Position numbers and translations under genes: made by a program | Part shown: positions 31,694 to 42,773 of the stretch, one piece after another | Position numbering within the stretch: the stretch's first letter is position 1 | How the letters are laid out: the number at the start of each line of letters is the position of its first letter | From: Ichthyophis bannanicus | Taxonomy: Eukaryota > Chordata > Amphibia > Gymnophiona > Ichthyophiidae | NCBI GenBank assembly: GCA_033557465.1 | Contig: CM066043.1 | Location: forward strand, 81,002,662-81,066,661 | Length of the DNA stretch: 64,000 nt | Reading direction: 5' to 3' | Notes under the pieces: model-generated | What the model was told of the DNA's origin: nothing | The model's database searches: none | Seen by the model: only the letters and a program-made list of their open reading frames with translations

Positions 31694-32058
31694 TGTGATG
31701 GGATCCATAGAGTGTTGCCCGTCCGTCTCCAGAGGGATTATCAACTGGCCCCTTTAAGAGAGTCTGCAGCCCAGAGTTCACAGCTGGGAGGGTGTGGCTC
31801 ACCATGAGAGGTTAAAATCTAGCAAGCTGCAAGAGGGGGGAGAGGCACGTGGAGCCAGGAATCCTTTCAAGGCAAGCTGCACAAAGGTAGGAATTTTAAC
31901 TGGGCTGGAGGAAGGGATGGGAGACCAGGTTTGGGAAGGTGTAACAAACTGGGTCTGAATAAAAGAAGTTTTGTTTTCTCTAAACTTCTGTCTGTTTGGT
32001 GTTTGAACAGAAACCCCCTTCCCACTGCATGCCACACTACCACTGGCTCATCGTGACA
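31694..32058 (+). mobile_element. Solo-LTR-like insertion in the Penelope-like RT
   Basis: The segment starts TGTGATGG and ends GTGACA, contains aataaaag at 31958-31965 followed by a T-rich stretch, and separates two parts of one RT. These are LTR-like features. I could not see an exact 4-6-bp target duplication, so the boundaries are tentative. Confidence 0.5.
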
Positions 32059-32067
32059 AATTACATA

Positions 32068-32310
32068 TATGTACATCTCCGTACTGATCATCTGTTTTGG
32101 TGTGGAAACATTCTATGGACAACAAAGTGTTTGGATAGACACATCATAGTTTTTTTCAGGAATTTATGCACTGGTTAAACACATTTAACCCTCTTTTGCA
32201 GTTTACAGCTCATGCAAGTCAGCATATGGTTTTCTTTTTGGACATTTCTATTTCATTAACTCCTGAGGGCATTTGTATATCCAATTTTCACAAACAGACT
32301 GACCTTTGAG
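32068..32310 (+). pseudogene. Penelope-like reverse transcriptase, catalytic and C-terminal part
   Basis: The translation gives WTTKCLDRHIIVFF, equivalent to the R-x-IDD catalytic box (here decayed, the aspartates partly lost), then in the next frame FMHWLNTFNPLLQFTAHASQ and VFFLDISISL, matching the conserved FLD(I/V)-x-I segment of PLE RTs. It ends at a stop after HKQTDL. It belongs with 31265-31690. Confidence 0.7.
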
Positions 32311-34106
32311 AGACAATATAGCTGTGAATCAGTTCTTATGACTGACCCTGCTGGGACACTGTGGAACCTGCTGGCTTAAACTAAGCCAGCCTTGCTGGCA
32401 GGCACTGGTGAGAGTGCAGCACCCAGAATAAGGTCCCAAATTACTGAGTAAGAAAACAACGCTTATTTTAAAACTTATTTCCTCCTTTTTAGGGAGAACA
32501 GCACTATATGTTTGTGTCAGCGATGGGGGGGAGGGGGGGAGGGGCTCTGCTGTACTTACTGAGACAGCTTTGTCGTCTTAAGCAATTTAACAAGAGGCCT
32601 CTGAGAGGTTGCAAGTGTGCCCTCCAGCATAATGTGGGTTCGTGTCTTTATACCAGAGAAAGCATTTCAGCTTAGCTGACTTTTTGAGCTGGTACCGTTG
32701 AGGTTCTCTCTGATCATGTCTCCATATCACCCTGGTAGTAGTGATGGTGGGCAGGAAGCGATTTTGCATGAGAGGGGATGGTTCTGAAAGTAGATCTGCT
32801 CACTCATGTTCCACCAATAGAGGCAACAGAAGGAGAAAAATACTTTGTTTTGCTCTTCACATCTTTTGTGCAGATTTAATTCCAATATAAAAATTTATGG
32901 GACAGCTTTAATTATCTGGGAAAAGAGAGCCCTCGAATGTCATTACTAAAACACTCTGATCGGGGCTGGCCAGAAGAATTTCAGAAATTCCAGCCGCTTC
33001 CAGATGACACGTTCTCAGAGAGAAACTGGAGATACTTTTCTGTGCCTTGGAAGCTTCGGTTTTCCAGCCTGACTTACTGAAGCAATGCCGCTCCTCTGCC
33101 AATGCTAGTGGTGGATAAGGATAATAGGACAGCAATGCCTTTGCAACCAGACTGCCACAGAATTGAAGATAGGCGAATGAGCCCCAAAAGGTGCCTACGC
33201 CTGCGAGAAGCTTTTTCGTTATTGCTACGGCTTTAGTGTATCCCACTGAAATCTGCAGAATATAGGAAACCCTCTTGGTAAATGCCATAGCTGTACCGTC
33301 CCATGTTTATAAAGCTAACCATCCTTGGCCTCCCCCCGTTTTTGGCAGTCAGGCCAGCAGCGGTGACAGCAGGCCGACAGAGAGAGGACACAAGTTGCAT
33401 ACTCCAAGTCCCTGTGGCGACTCCTTCTCTCCCCTCCTATGATTCCGGATTACCAAGGAAGTGCAAACCATAGAGGAAAGGACACAACTTGCCATGCCCC
33501 TGTCTGCTAGTTTACTACCACTCTCTCCACAGAACTGTGGCCCCAAGAAACGGAGAGAAACCTAACTGAAAGGAGGGAGAAATAAAGAGGCCTTGGCTGG
33601 GGAGGTGGAGAAGAGCCTGAGGAGGAGACAGAAGGGAACCTAAGGCAGGAGAGAGAGATAGATGGCGATATCCCTAAGGGACAGAAGTGAGCCACAAAGA
33701 GGAACCAGAGGCTCAGAAAAGGGAGCTGCAGAGGTACCCGGAAGGAGAAGACTGGGGTGTGCTTGGGGGAGGGAGAGAGAGCAGAAGGGAAGATGAGAGA
33801 GATGAGGGCAGGTGCAGGGGGTGTGATACACCACACCGTTATATCCCCATTTAAAACATGTTACATCTGTGTATCATGTATAAAATTTAGGCCAGTTTCT
33901 TTTTCTGCATATGACTGTTGAACAACAAGACCATCGTGCATCTTCTTGCTTAAACAGGACATAAGACATATTTTTAAAAAACACACCCGGCCTGTATAAG
34001 GCAGGACATCTCACCACCCTATATGATTCACTATAGCAACAAGAGACCTAGGCTTGTGGATTTCCTATCTGGCAGACACCCTTAATCTTTCCCTCTTGCT
34101 CCTCTC
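32311..34106. other. Unannotated stretch
   Basis: Minus frames of 126 aa (32908-33288) and 109 aa (33507-33836) have no recognised domain. The second lies in purine-rich DNA. G-rich (32525-32545) tracts are present. Nothing recognised. Confidence 0.4.
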
Positions 34107-34653
34107 TAGTGGTGTAGCTAGAACTGAACCGGTCGCCGGAGAAGAAAAAAAAATCATAAAATGGGCCCCTATAGCACCATGTTGCCCAATGTAGTGGGGG
34201 CCACAGGGTTCCCCTCAGAGCCCCAGTCAGCAAATGGGGTAGGGGTGAAGGGTGGGGTTATGTGTGGAAATTGCAGCGTGTATGGTAGAGGGTGGTGGGG
34301 GGGGGGGGTGAATGTGGGGCAGGAGTATATGGCCCAGCAGCAGAAGACACACATTAGCATATCAGCTCCAAGTCTCACGATATGCACCATGAGATCACAT
34401 GCTCTTATCCTCGACTCGACCTCTCAGTATCAAGAGGTGATACTCTTCTGTGCTTCTCCTACCGCCGGGCCGCATGGGCTGATTGAAAGAGATCAGGAGT
34501 TAGCACATCAACACTGTCAGATCTGAATGCGGTGTCTCCCCCCGGCGCACCAGCGCCTCCCGAGTTTAGGTAGAATAACCTCAAATGCAGTCTGCCCAGC
34601 AGTAGGTGGCCTCAGTTCTTTGCCAGGCTCCATCCATGGTGGTTACGCCACTG
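34107..34653. mobile_element. hAT-type non-autonomous element, 547 bp
   Basis: The left end tagtggtgtagcta is the inverted match of the right end tggttacgccactg (cagtggcgtaacca). Flanking octamers ctcctctc (34099-34106) and ctcccatc (34654-34661) agree at 6 of 8 positions. An 8-bp duplication is typical of hAT. There is no transposase. Confidence 0.6.
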
Positions 34654-35190
34654 CTCCCATCCTATGATTAATTTGTGGCCTTCCACCCACACACCCACAT
34701 ATACACATAATCTAAAGGCAGAAATGAGCAAAAATTGTCAGACTCCCACAACACAGGGCCTCTCTAGAATCCTTAAGAAAGGAGATTTATGACTTTCAGC
34801 ACTTAAAAAAAAATCCAATAAAAGGAAACTAGAGGCCAAGTGAGTATGTAAAGTCATAGAGAAAATCTCCAGATGCTTCTTCATAGAAACTGATGACAGC
34901 AGAGACAGTTTCCTAGAGGCTCAAACTTGTATCTCCCAAAGCTCTCTCTCTCTCTCATTCTCTACAGCAAACCACAAAAGTGGATGCAAGCAGCACTTGT
35001 GCCTAGGGTAAAAGAAAACCAACAAAGCTGGGTAGAAATGAGACCTTTGTAAGGCCAATAATGTTTCATTCATGCGATTTATAAACCACCTTCTAAGAAA
35101 AAATACCACAAAGCAGTTTGCAACTTTTAAACATAAAGGGTCATCTATTGAAAATAACTTAGCTGTGTAGACACTGCCAGTATGCGGATA
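34654..35190. other. Unannotated stretch
   Basis: A (CT)n tract lies at 34939-34956. The 127-aa minus frame (34921-35304) has no domain. Confidence 0.4.
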
Positions 35191-36461
35191 CAGGGCTAGC
35201 TGGCCCACAAGATGGAGTAGGCAGCCGCCTAGGGTGGCAGGCCCCAGTGGGTGACACCATGACCCTTTCCCCATGCTGCAAAGCAGCAGCTTTTTGTCAG
35301 GCACATGACGGTTAGATCGGAAGTAGATATTGAGTTTTCTGAATGGAAGTATTTTGAGTTTGTAGTTGGTTTAGGGTTAAGCTAATTGGATCAGTGCTGA
35401 CTTCCTATTTCAACAATGGACAATGCTGATGCGCGGCGTTTTCAGCCGGTTGAAGCTACGATGCATGTCAGGCGATATGGGCAGTCGGCTGGGGCAAGGT
35501 TGTTTGTCTTGTTTGGTTGGAAATAACTTAGGCTGGTATGTGTTTGTTCTCTGGTCTGGACTGACGTTTTTAATAACTGATGAGTAGATGTAATGAGTAG
35601 ATGTATAGCCGGCTCAGGTTTATTAATTTGCTGTTGGGATCTGTCAGGTAAAGTTTGAATTATCTTTACGCAGGTGTTAGTTTTTTCACTCTCTTCTACA
35701 GCATTTCTTGCTGGTTTGACCCCTTGATAAAGCGGTAGGCAAAATGCGCAGTCGACGGAAGTGCTGGCGTCGGGGTGTTCAGCATGAAGATGAAAACTGT
35801 CTCGGCTAAGTTGTTGAGTATGCTATGAAGATTATGCTATGCTGAATGTGTTTTGAAGACTGCTTTATAGGCTATTGGATGACATGCTCTAGAGGAGAAT
35901 ATTGTTAAAAATTAATGAAATGTTATAAAAATAATGAAACATAATGAAAAATTGTTGATAATAATATAAAAATGAGAATTACATAAGAGGAGGTTTTTTT
36001 GGCTATTGATGTGAAAGGGGTACGGCATAGTTTTTCTGTTATACCTGCCTGATCCTTGTACTCTGAAGCCTTTTTCTCCTCCTATTGCTACCTGTGGTAT
36101 GATAGTTTACTGATATTTATTGTTGATACCTAGCCGATTTGGAGTAGAGTGGATATTTTGTTTTTCACTCTGAAATTAACTATTTTTTGGATTATGACGG
36201 GCTTTGAAGCACGCATGCGTGTGCCTCTACTCATGGCCTATTACCCCTGCCCCCTCCGAAGTAACTTCCTTTTGTAGGGGCAGTTGCGGCAGGCCATGAG
36301 TACACGCACACATTACCATGGTACCAGCAGAAGGCTGCTGCTTTGAACAATGTAGAAAGGGTGATGGTGCTACCCCGTCCCAGGTGAGATGATGGATACT
36401 GGGGGTAGGAGGGGCATCCTTGGACCTGCCTAGGGTGACAGAAACCCCTGGGCCGGCCCTG
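35191..36461. mobile_element. hAT-type element with internal insertion
   Basis: It begins cagggctagctggccc and ends ctgggccggccctg. Both sides hold the gcctagggtggcag-type subterminal motif shared with other copies of this family. Flanks tgcggata (35183-35190) and ggcagata (36462-36469) agree at 6 of 8 positions. The centre (about 35310-36190) looks foreign to the family and carries a Penelope-like motif. Confidence 0.6.
35310..36190 (+). mobile_element. Possible Penelope-like fragment with hammerhead relic
   Basis: At 35721-35757 the order cccttgataaagcgg, a GC...GC mini-hairpin, caaaatgcgc and agtcgac resembles a decayed ccctgatgaag...gaaacgcgc...gtcgac hammerhead of PLE terminal repeats. 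Core changes CTGATGA to TTGATAA and GAAA to AAAA would abolish cleavage. AT-rich sequence follows. No RT is seen. Confidence 0.4.
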
Positions 36462-36790
36462 GGCAGATAAATCCCCCATACATGAATTTTCAGTGGCACT
36501 ATAAAGTGCTGGGGGAGCAAGAGCTGAGTGTGGGCATTCAGTCTGACTACACAAATAGCCAAAGACATTTAGCCTCCATTCATAGAAGGGGTGATGATTG
36601 CCGCTTTCTACATATATTCAGTAGGGATGTGCTTTCGTTTGGAAGGAAAGCAACGAGCTGGTGAAACAGGAAATGAAATCAACATTATTTCTCTGTTTCT
36701 GTTCACTAGTATGCCCTAATGCGGAATAGAACACACTATTCTGCAAGAGCATGCACTGTTTTGCAAGAGCACGGGTTGTCAAGTGATTTA
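36462..36790. other. Unannotated stretch
   Basis: Nothing recognised. Confidence 0.4.
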
Positions 36791-36794
36791 TCTT

Positions 36795-36990
36795 TTTTAA
36801 GTGCTGTTAAGTCAATGCTGACTCCTGGAGGCCCAGCAACTCCTGGGTTTTCTTGGCAAGGTATGACCAGAAGTAGACTACAAGGCCTTTTCTTCTAAGG
36901 CTATGGTGGGTTAAATGACTTGCCCAAGGTCACAAGGAGTGCCACTGGGAATTGAACCCTCATATCTTGGGTACTAGGCTGTTGAGTGAT
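36795..36990 (-). repeat. tRNA-derived SINE with second conserved tail block, minus strand
   Basis: On the minus strand: ggttcaattcccagtggc, accttgggcaagtcattta, agaagaaaaggcc, then ccttgccaagaaaacccagg and ggagtcagcattgactta. The same order occurs on the plus strand at 47463-47680 and 61114-61330, which defines the family. Confidence 0.7.
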
Positions 36991-37345
36991 AATGTGCACT
37001 GTTATGCACAGTGATTACTATGTGTAATAGTGCGCAGTATTGCATAACACTCATAGCGCGCACACTTGCTCAATAGTGCATGCTTTTGTGCAATAGGCTG
37101 TACTAATGAACGGAAATGATACAATATAAAAATAAACAAAAATCTCAAAATGAAATAAAACAAAAGTTTTGGGCTTGCATACCTTCAGTGCCGCCGCTTC
37201 TATGGATAGTGGTGCTGGATATATATAAAATATTTAAATGCTGCAGCTGGCATTATAAAGAAAATGCTCACTATGGAGTTTAAATATTGACCCGGCAACA
37301 TCTAAGATCACTAAAGAAAGTGATGCACTTATATTCTTCTCCTAC
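36991..37345. other. Unannotated AT-rich stretch
   Basis: Short imperfect repeats of tgcgcactattg-like sequence occur at 37000-37100. Nothing else. Confidence 0.4.
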
Positions 37346-37349
37346 TGTG

Positions 37350-37740
37350 AATTGATTGTTTACTCTTCCAAAAAAGACAAGGACTAGGGGACACGCCATG
37401 AAGCTACAAAATAATATATTTAAAACAGAAGATGAGAAAATATTTTTTCTCTCAATGTATAATTAGTTTTTAGAACTCATTGCCGGCAGATGTGGTAAAA
37501 TGTAGGTAGTGTTGCTGGGCTTAAAAAGGGTTTGGACAAATGCCTGGAGGAAAAGTCCATAAACTGTTCTTAAGGCAGACCAAGAGAAAACCACTGCTTA
37601 TCCTTGGAGATAAGTAGCATGTACCTGGCTACTTTGGGGATGTGTCAGGTATTTGTGACCTGGATCAGCCATTCTTGGAAACAGGACACTGATCCAGGTT
37701 ACACCTTGTAGTGCTATATAAATGATAAGTGGTATTCTGT
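37350..37740 (+). mobile_element. CR1-clade LINE 3' end
   Basis: The C-terminal segment is recognisable in broken frames: aaagacaaggactaggggac (RG-x-x-K region), gaaaatattttttctctcaa (KYFF) and gtttggacaaatgcctgg, followed by the 3' UTR phrase cctggatcagccattcttgg. It is 5'-truncated and is the same family as 42465-42773 and 63653-64000. Confidence 0.75.
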
Positions 37741-38315
37741 CTATTAACATCACAGTGGCTGAAGTCCCCATCAATAAGGCAACTGGGGTGCTTCACAGAG
37801 CAGCTGGACTGAGCACATCTCTCTGCCGCTGGTGTTGACGATGTGGTGGTGGGATGGTAATAGCCCATGCCTTTTCCAGTAAGAGCTCAAAGCGAGTTAC
37901 CCAGTTTACCTGAATGTATTTTGCTCTCACCTGGCCCGACGCCCCAGTTTGGCACTGTTTTTCCACCCCAGACTATGACATTGTCTGAAGAAGAGACTTC
38001 AGTCCTACTTAAAACATACATCTTCAAGCATTCATTGTTGTTAAATGCCATAGAGTAGATGGCGACTCCAGGCGATCCTGTGGATAGTTGCCCATGTTAT
38101 GACTATTCATTGGGTTTGTTTTGGCAAGGCACAATTGGAAGTAGATTGCTAGACCTTTCTCCAAGCATTCATTAGCCTAATAAAACTAAGAATATTGTTT
38201 GTTTTTGTGTCTGGAAGACCTAAAAATGGTGCTAGAAACCTCATGTGGAAGGCTGCCAGAGGTGGGGTAGGAGCAAGGGGAGACATCTCCTGCCTCACTG
38301 ATCACAAGGACCACC
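37741..38315. other. Mostly unannotated; SINE tail fragment at 38030-38160
   Basis: At 38034-38160 the reverse strand shows a ccatagagtagatggcgac-like tail block resembling the second part of the SINE family at 36795. The rest has no feature. Confidence 0.4.
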
Positions 38316-38409
38316 AGTGAGAGGTTCCAGTAAAAACAAAAGTAACCCAAAAGCCCTTGAGTACAGAGCAGACAGAGCTTAAAGATTCCAAATTACCTCT
38401 GCCTACCGA

Positions 38410-39099
38410 TAGCCAGATTAATATGAATAAAATACAACCTCTAAAATGCTTGTATGCAAATGCTAAGTCTAAAAAATATGATGGGAGAGTTAAAATATAT
38501 AGCACTAAATAAGAGGTTAGATATGATTGGTATCTCAGAGACATGGTGGAAGGTGGTCAACCAGTGGGACACTGTGATACCTGAGTACAAACTATATCGT
38601 AATGATAGGAGATCAAATTGGTGGAGAGGTTGCACTCTGTTAGAGAGGGTATTGAGTCACAAAGGATCAAAGTTTGCAGGAAACAAAATTCAACGTAGAA
38701 TCTCTATAGATTGAAATTCCATGTAGAACGGGGAAGGCGATGGCAGTGGGGATGTACTATCGACCGCCTCGCCAGAATGAACAAATGGATGAAATCAGGG
38801 AAGCTAACAAAAGTTACAACACAGTAATAATAACGGGTGATTTCAATTATCCCAGTATTGACTGGGTCAGTGTCACAGCAGGACATGCTAGGGAGATAAA
38901 GTTTCTAGATGAAATAAATGACTGCTTCTTGGAGCAGCTGGTTCATGAACCGACCAAAGAGGAAGCCATTTTGGACCTAGTCTTTAGTGGAACACAAAAT
39001 CTGGTGCAAGAGATAAGGGTGTTAGGGCCAGTTGGTAATAGTGATCATAGCATGATCATGTTTGATTTAACTTTCAAAAGGGAGACTATGATAAAATGA
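38410..39099 (+). pseudogene. CR1 endonuclease domain
   Basis: LDMIGISETWWKVVNQWDTV (catalytic ET motif), MYYRPPRQNE, VIITGDFNYPSIDW (GDFN motif), TKEEAILDLVFSGT and GNSDHSMIMF (SDH motif) appear in order over two frames. All APE-type catalytic motifs are present. A stop and frameshift near 38700 break the domain in the middle. Confidence 0.85.
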
Positions 39100-39119
39100 G
39101 GAAAATAGTTAAGAAAAAA

Positions 39120-40202
39120 CTATAAAGAGCAGTTGCAAAGGTTAAAGATTTACATCAAGCTTGGATGTTGTTTAAAAATACTATCTTGGAAGCCCAGACC
39201 AGCTGTATTCCACACTTTAAGAAAAGTGGAAGGAAGTCCAAAAAACTGCCAATATGGTTTAAAGGTGAGGTCAGAGAGGCTGTTGTTGCCAAAAAAGCAT
39301 CTTTCAGGAAATGGAAAAAGGAGCCAAATGATGAAAACTGGAAACAACACAAGCACTGGCAAGTTAGATGCAAGGCATTGATAAGGCAGGCAAAGAGAGA
39401 ATTTAAGAAGCTTGCTGTGGAAGCAAAAACACATAATATAGACTATCAAGTACATTCATAGCAAAAAACCTGTGAGAGAGTCAGTTGAACCATTAGATGA
39501 TGGAGGGGTAAAAGGGGCACTAAGAGGGGACAAGGCCATAGCAGAGAGACTGAATGAATTCTTTGCTTCGGTCTTTACTGAGGAAGATGTAAGAATGTTA
39601 CCCATGACTGAAATGGTATTTATAGGAGATGATGCGGAAGAATTGAAAGAAATAATGATACACCGGGAAGATGTATTACAACTATTAGATAAACTGAAGA
39701 GTAGCAAATCACCCTTGGTATACATCCAAGGGTGTTGAAAGAACTGAAATATGAGATTGCAGACCTACTATTAGTAATCTGTGAGCTATCATTAAAATCA
39801 TCTGTAATACCTGATGATTGGAGGATGGCCAATGTAACGCCAATTTTTAAAAAGGGTTCCAGGGGTGATCTGGGAAACTACAGACCGGTGAGCCTGACGT
39901 CAGTACCAGGAAAATTGGTGGAAACCATCATAAAGATCAAAAGTACTGAACATGTATATAGTCATGCCTTAATGGGAGACAGCCAACATGACTTTAGGTT
40001 TTGTCTTACTAATTTGTTATGTTTTTTTTTTGAAGGTGTGAATAAACAGGTAGACAAAGGTGAGTCAGTTGAAATAGTGTATCTGGACTTTCAGAAAGCC
40101 TTTGACAAGGTCCCCCATAAGAGACTTTTGGCAAAATTAAAAAGTCATTGGATAGGAGGCAGTGTACTATTGTGTACTATTGTGGATCAGAAACTGGTTA
40201 AG
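39120..40202 (+). pseudogene. CR1 linker and RT N-terminal half
   Basis: The frame 39165-39461 has CIPHFKKSGRKSKKLPIWFK and REFKKLAVEAK; 39472-39738 has the ERLNEFFASVFTEED segment; 39732-40217 has SSVIPDDWRMANVTPIFKKG, NYRPVSLTSVPGKLVETIIK and YLDFQKAFDKVPHKRLLAKL (RT palm with the first catalytic aspartate). The frame ends where the antisense CR1 fragment was inserted. Confidence 0.85.
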
Positions 40203-41030
40203 AACATAAGAATATAAGATATGCCATACTGGGTCAGACCAAGGTCCATCAAGCCCAATATCCTGTTTCCAACAGCGGCCAATCTAGGTCATACGTACCT
40301 AGCAGTATCCCCAAAAGACACAGGTTCCACAATGCTTGTATTAGGTCAAGCATTGATATCCTGGGTCCCTTTTTAATAATGATTTATGGACCTTTCTTCC
40401 AGGAACTTGTCCAAACCTTTTTTAAACCCAGCTACACTAACAGTAACAGTAACAAATTCCAGAGTTTGATTATACGTTGAGTGAAAAAATATTTTCTCTT
40501 ATTTGTCTTAAATAGTTTACCCTGTAGTTTCATTACATGTCCCCTATTCTTTCTATATTCTGATAGCGTAAACAATCGATCTATGTTTACCCGTTCCACT
40601 CCATTTATTAATTTATAGACCTCTATCATATCTCCTCTCAGCCGTCTCTTTTCCAGGTTGAAGAGCCCTAACCTTTGTAGCCTCTCTTCATAGGAGTAGC
40701 CTTCCATCCCCTTTACCATTTTGGTGGCTCTTCTCTGTACCTTTTCTAATAAACGCTATATCCTTAAGATACGGCGACCAGAATTGCACACAATATTCAA
40801 GATGCGGTCGTACCATGGAACGATACAGGGGCATTATAATATCCTTTGTTTTATTTTCCATTCCTTTCCTTATGATACCTAGCATGCACACTGGGCAGAG
40901 GGTTTCAACATGTTATCCACGATGACTCCTAAATCTTTTTCCTGGGTGGTGGTTCCCATTGTGGAACCTTGCATCGTGTAACCATAGTGTGGGTTGTTCT
41001 TTCCTAGGTGCATAACTTTGCACTTGTCCA
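40203..41030 (-). mobile_element. Antisense CR1 3' fragment inserted in the CR1 RT
   Basis: The minus strand encodes [60 protein letters not shown] and KYFFTQRIIKLWN, then the 3' UTR ending aagaacataag at 40203. It is 5'-truncated at the sequence equal to 41310 in the host. Host sequence on both sides joins as one RT frame, so this is a later insertion of the same subfamily. Only about 3 bp (aag) of possible target duplication is visible. Confidence 0.8.
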
Positions 41031-41880
41031 AGATAGAAAGCAGAGGGTTGGGCTAAATGGGCAATTTTCCCAATGGAGAAAGGTGAATAGTGTAGTACCC
41101 TCAGGAATCTCTGCTGGGTCTGCTGCTTTTTAACATATTCATAAATGATCTGGAAATGGGAATAACGAGTGAAGTTATCAAATTTGCAAATGACACAAAA
41201 CTATTCAAAGTTGTTAAAACTCAAGAGGATTGTGGAAAATTGCAAGAGGATCTTGATAAATTGGAAGACTGGGCATCCAAATGGCAGATGAAATTTAATG
41301 TGTACAAGTGCAAAGTTATGCACCTAGGAAAGAAAAATCCAAACTATGGTTCCACAAAGCAAGGTTCCACATTAGGAACTAACACCCAGGAAAAGGATTT
41401 AGGCATTATTGTGGATAACATGTTAAAACCCTCCGCTCAGTGTGTAGTGGCGGCCAGGAGAGCAAATAGAATGCTAGGTATCATAAGGAAAGGAATGGAG
41501 AATAAAATAAGGAGAATAAAATAAGGAGAATAAAACAAAGGATATTATAGTACCTTTGTATCGTTCCATGGTGCAACCGCACCTTGAACATTGTGTGCAA
41601 TTCTGGTTGCCGTATTGTAAAAAAGAATATAGCGCTATTAGAAAAGGTACAGAGAAGAACCACCAAAATGGTAAAGGTGATGGAAGGATACCCCTATGAA
41701 GAGAGGTTAAAAAGGTTAGGGCTCTTCAACCTTGAAAAGAGACAGCTGAGGGGAGATATGATAGAGGTCTATAAATTAATGAATGGAGTGGAACGGGTAA
41801 ATGTAGATCGATAGTTTACGCCATCAAAATATAGAAAGACTAGGGGGCATGCAATGAAACTACAGGGTAACCTATTTAAG
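41031..41880 (+). pseudogene. CR1 RT C-terminal half
   Basis: Segments seen: VIKFANDTKLFKVVKTQEDC, where the FADD catalytic box reads FAND, then WQMKFNVYKCKVMHLGKKNP, KDLGIIVDNMLKPSAQC, RRANRMLGIIRKGMENK and [21 protein letters not shown] small tandem duplication of aggagaataaaat at 41502-41535 breaks the frame. The FAND change alone would inactivate the enzyme. Confidence 0.85.
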
Positions 41881-41881
41881 A

Positions 41882-42463
41882 CCATATACCCACTTCAAAT
41901 GGTACAAATTACTACAGCACGCATCATCACGGACACTGCAAGATCTGAGCACATCACCCCCGTCTTACAGCAGCTGCACTGGCTCCCAATGATTGCCAGG
42001 GCAGAATTCAAAACAATCCTGAACATCTTCAAAATCTTTCACCATCGCTCGGCAGATGCTCTCCAGGATATCATAACAAGAGAAATCAGCAATAGACTAA
42101 GAAGGACCAATAATGACAACAGGATCTGTACACCCGCAGGATATCATAAAACTAAGCAAGCAACCTCTAGAAGAGCTCCCTCGCTACTGGCGCCCACACT
42201 GTGGAACTCCCTCCCTATGGGCCTAAGGACCATGAACGATCCCAAAGACTTTCGCAAGGCCCTCAAAACCCTGCTCTTCACAGAAGCCTATGAGTTAACA
42301 GACAAGCAATAGTCAGCACCCAAACGGAACACCATCTACCTTCACCAATTAGTATAAGCTCAATGTATTTATGTTCGTTAGTATCCCTCATGTTAAATGT
42401 AACCCTCCAATTGTGTTGTGACCACTTTGATTGAAGGTGGTATAGAAATCTGTCTAAATAAAT
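41882..42463 (+). mobile_element. LINE 3' fragment nested in the CR1 C-terminal domain
   Basis: Encodes MVQITTARIITDTARSEHIT, VLQQLHWLPMIARAEFKTIL and LWNSLPMGLRTMNDPKDFRK, then a 3' UTR with gtggtatagaaatctg and (AAATA)n. This is the L2-like C-terminal pattern, related to 19556-20264 but clearly diverged. Host CR1 sequence (ctatttaag / agagaaaatattttt) is continuous without it. Confidence 0.8.
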
Positions 42464-42773
42464 AAGAGAAAATATTTTTTCACTCAATGTGTAATCAAAC
42501 TCTGGAATTCGTTACTGGAGGTTCTAGTAAATGCTGTTAGTGTAGCCGGGTTTTTAAAAAAAGGTTTGGACAAGTTCCTGGAGGAAAAGTCCATAAACCA
42601 TTATTAAAGGGGAACCGGAAAATCCAGTGCTTGCACCAATACAAGCATTGCGGAACCTGTGTCTTGTGGGGAAACTTCTAGGTACTTATGACCTAGATTG
42701 GTCACTATTGGAAACAGGATACTAGGTTTGATGGACCTTGGTCTGATCCAGTATGGCATATCTTATGTTCTTG
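42464..42773 (+). mobile_element. CR1 3' end (remaining part of the host element)
   Basis: Continues with aatattttttcactcaatgt, gtttggacaagttcctgg, the 3' UTR phrase acctagattggtcactattg and the terminal atcttatgttctt. The terminal repeat is the form expected for CR1-clade 3' ends. Confidence 0.8.

Larger units (their letters stand above)
38320..42773 (+). mobile_element. CR1-clade LINE, long but decayed, with two nested insertions
   Basis: The order is endonuclease (about 38410-39085), linker (39120-39735), RT (39730-41820), C-terminal domain and a 3' end atcttatgttctt (42761-42773), matching CR1-clade elements. It is interrupted by an antisense CR1 copy at 40203-41030 and by another LINE 3' end at about 41882-42463. 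Frames are broken at many points. Confidence 0.85.

Noticed and set aside
33507..33836. 109-aa minus-strand proline/serine-rich frame
   Set aside because: Lies in purine/pyrimidine-biased DNA and has no splice sites, domain or neighbours to support it.
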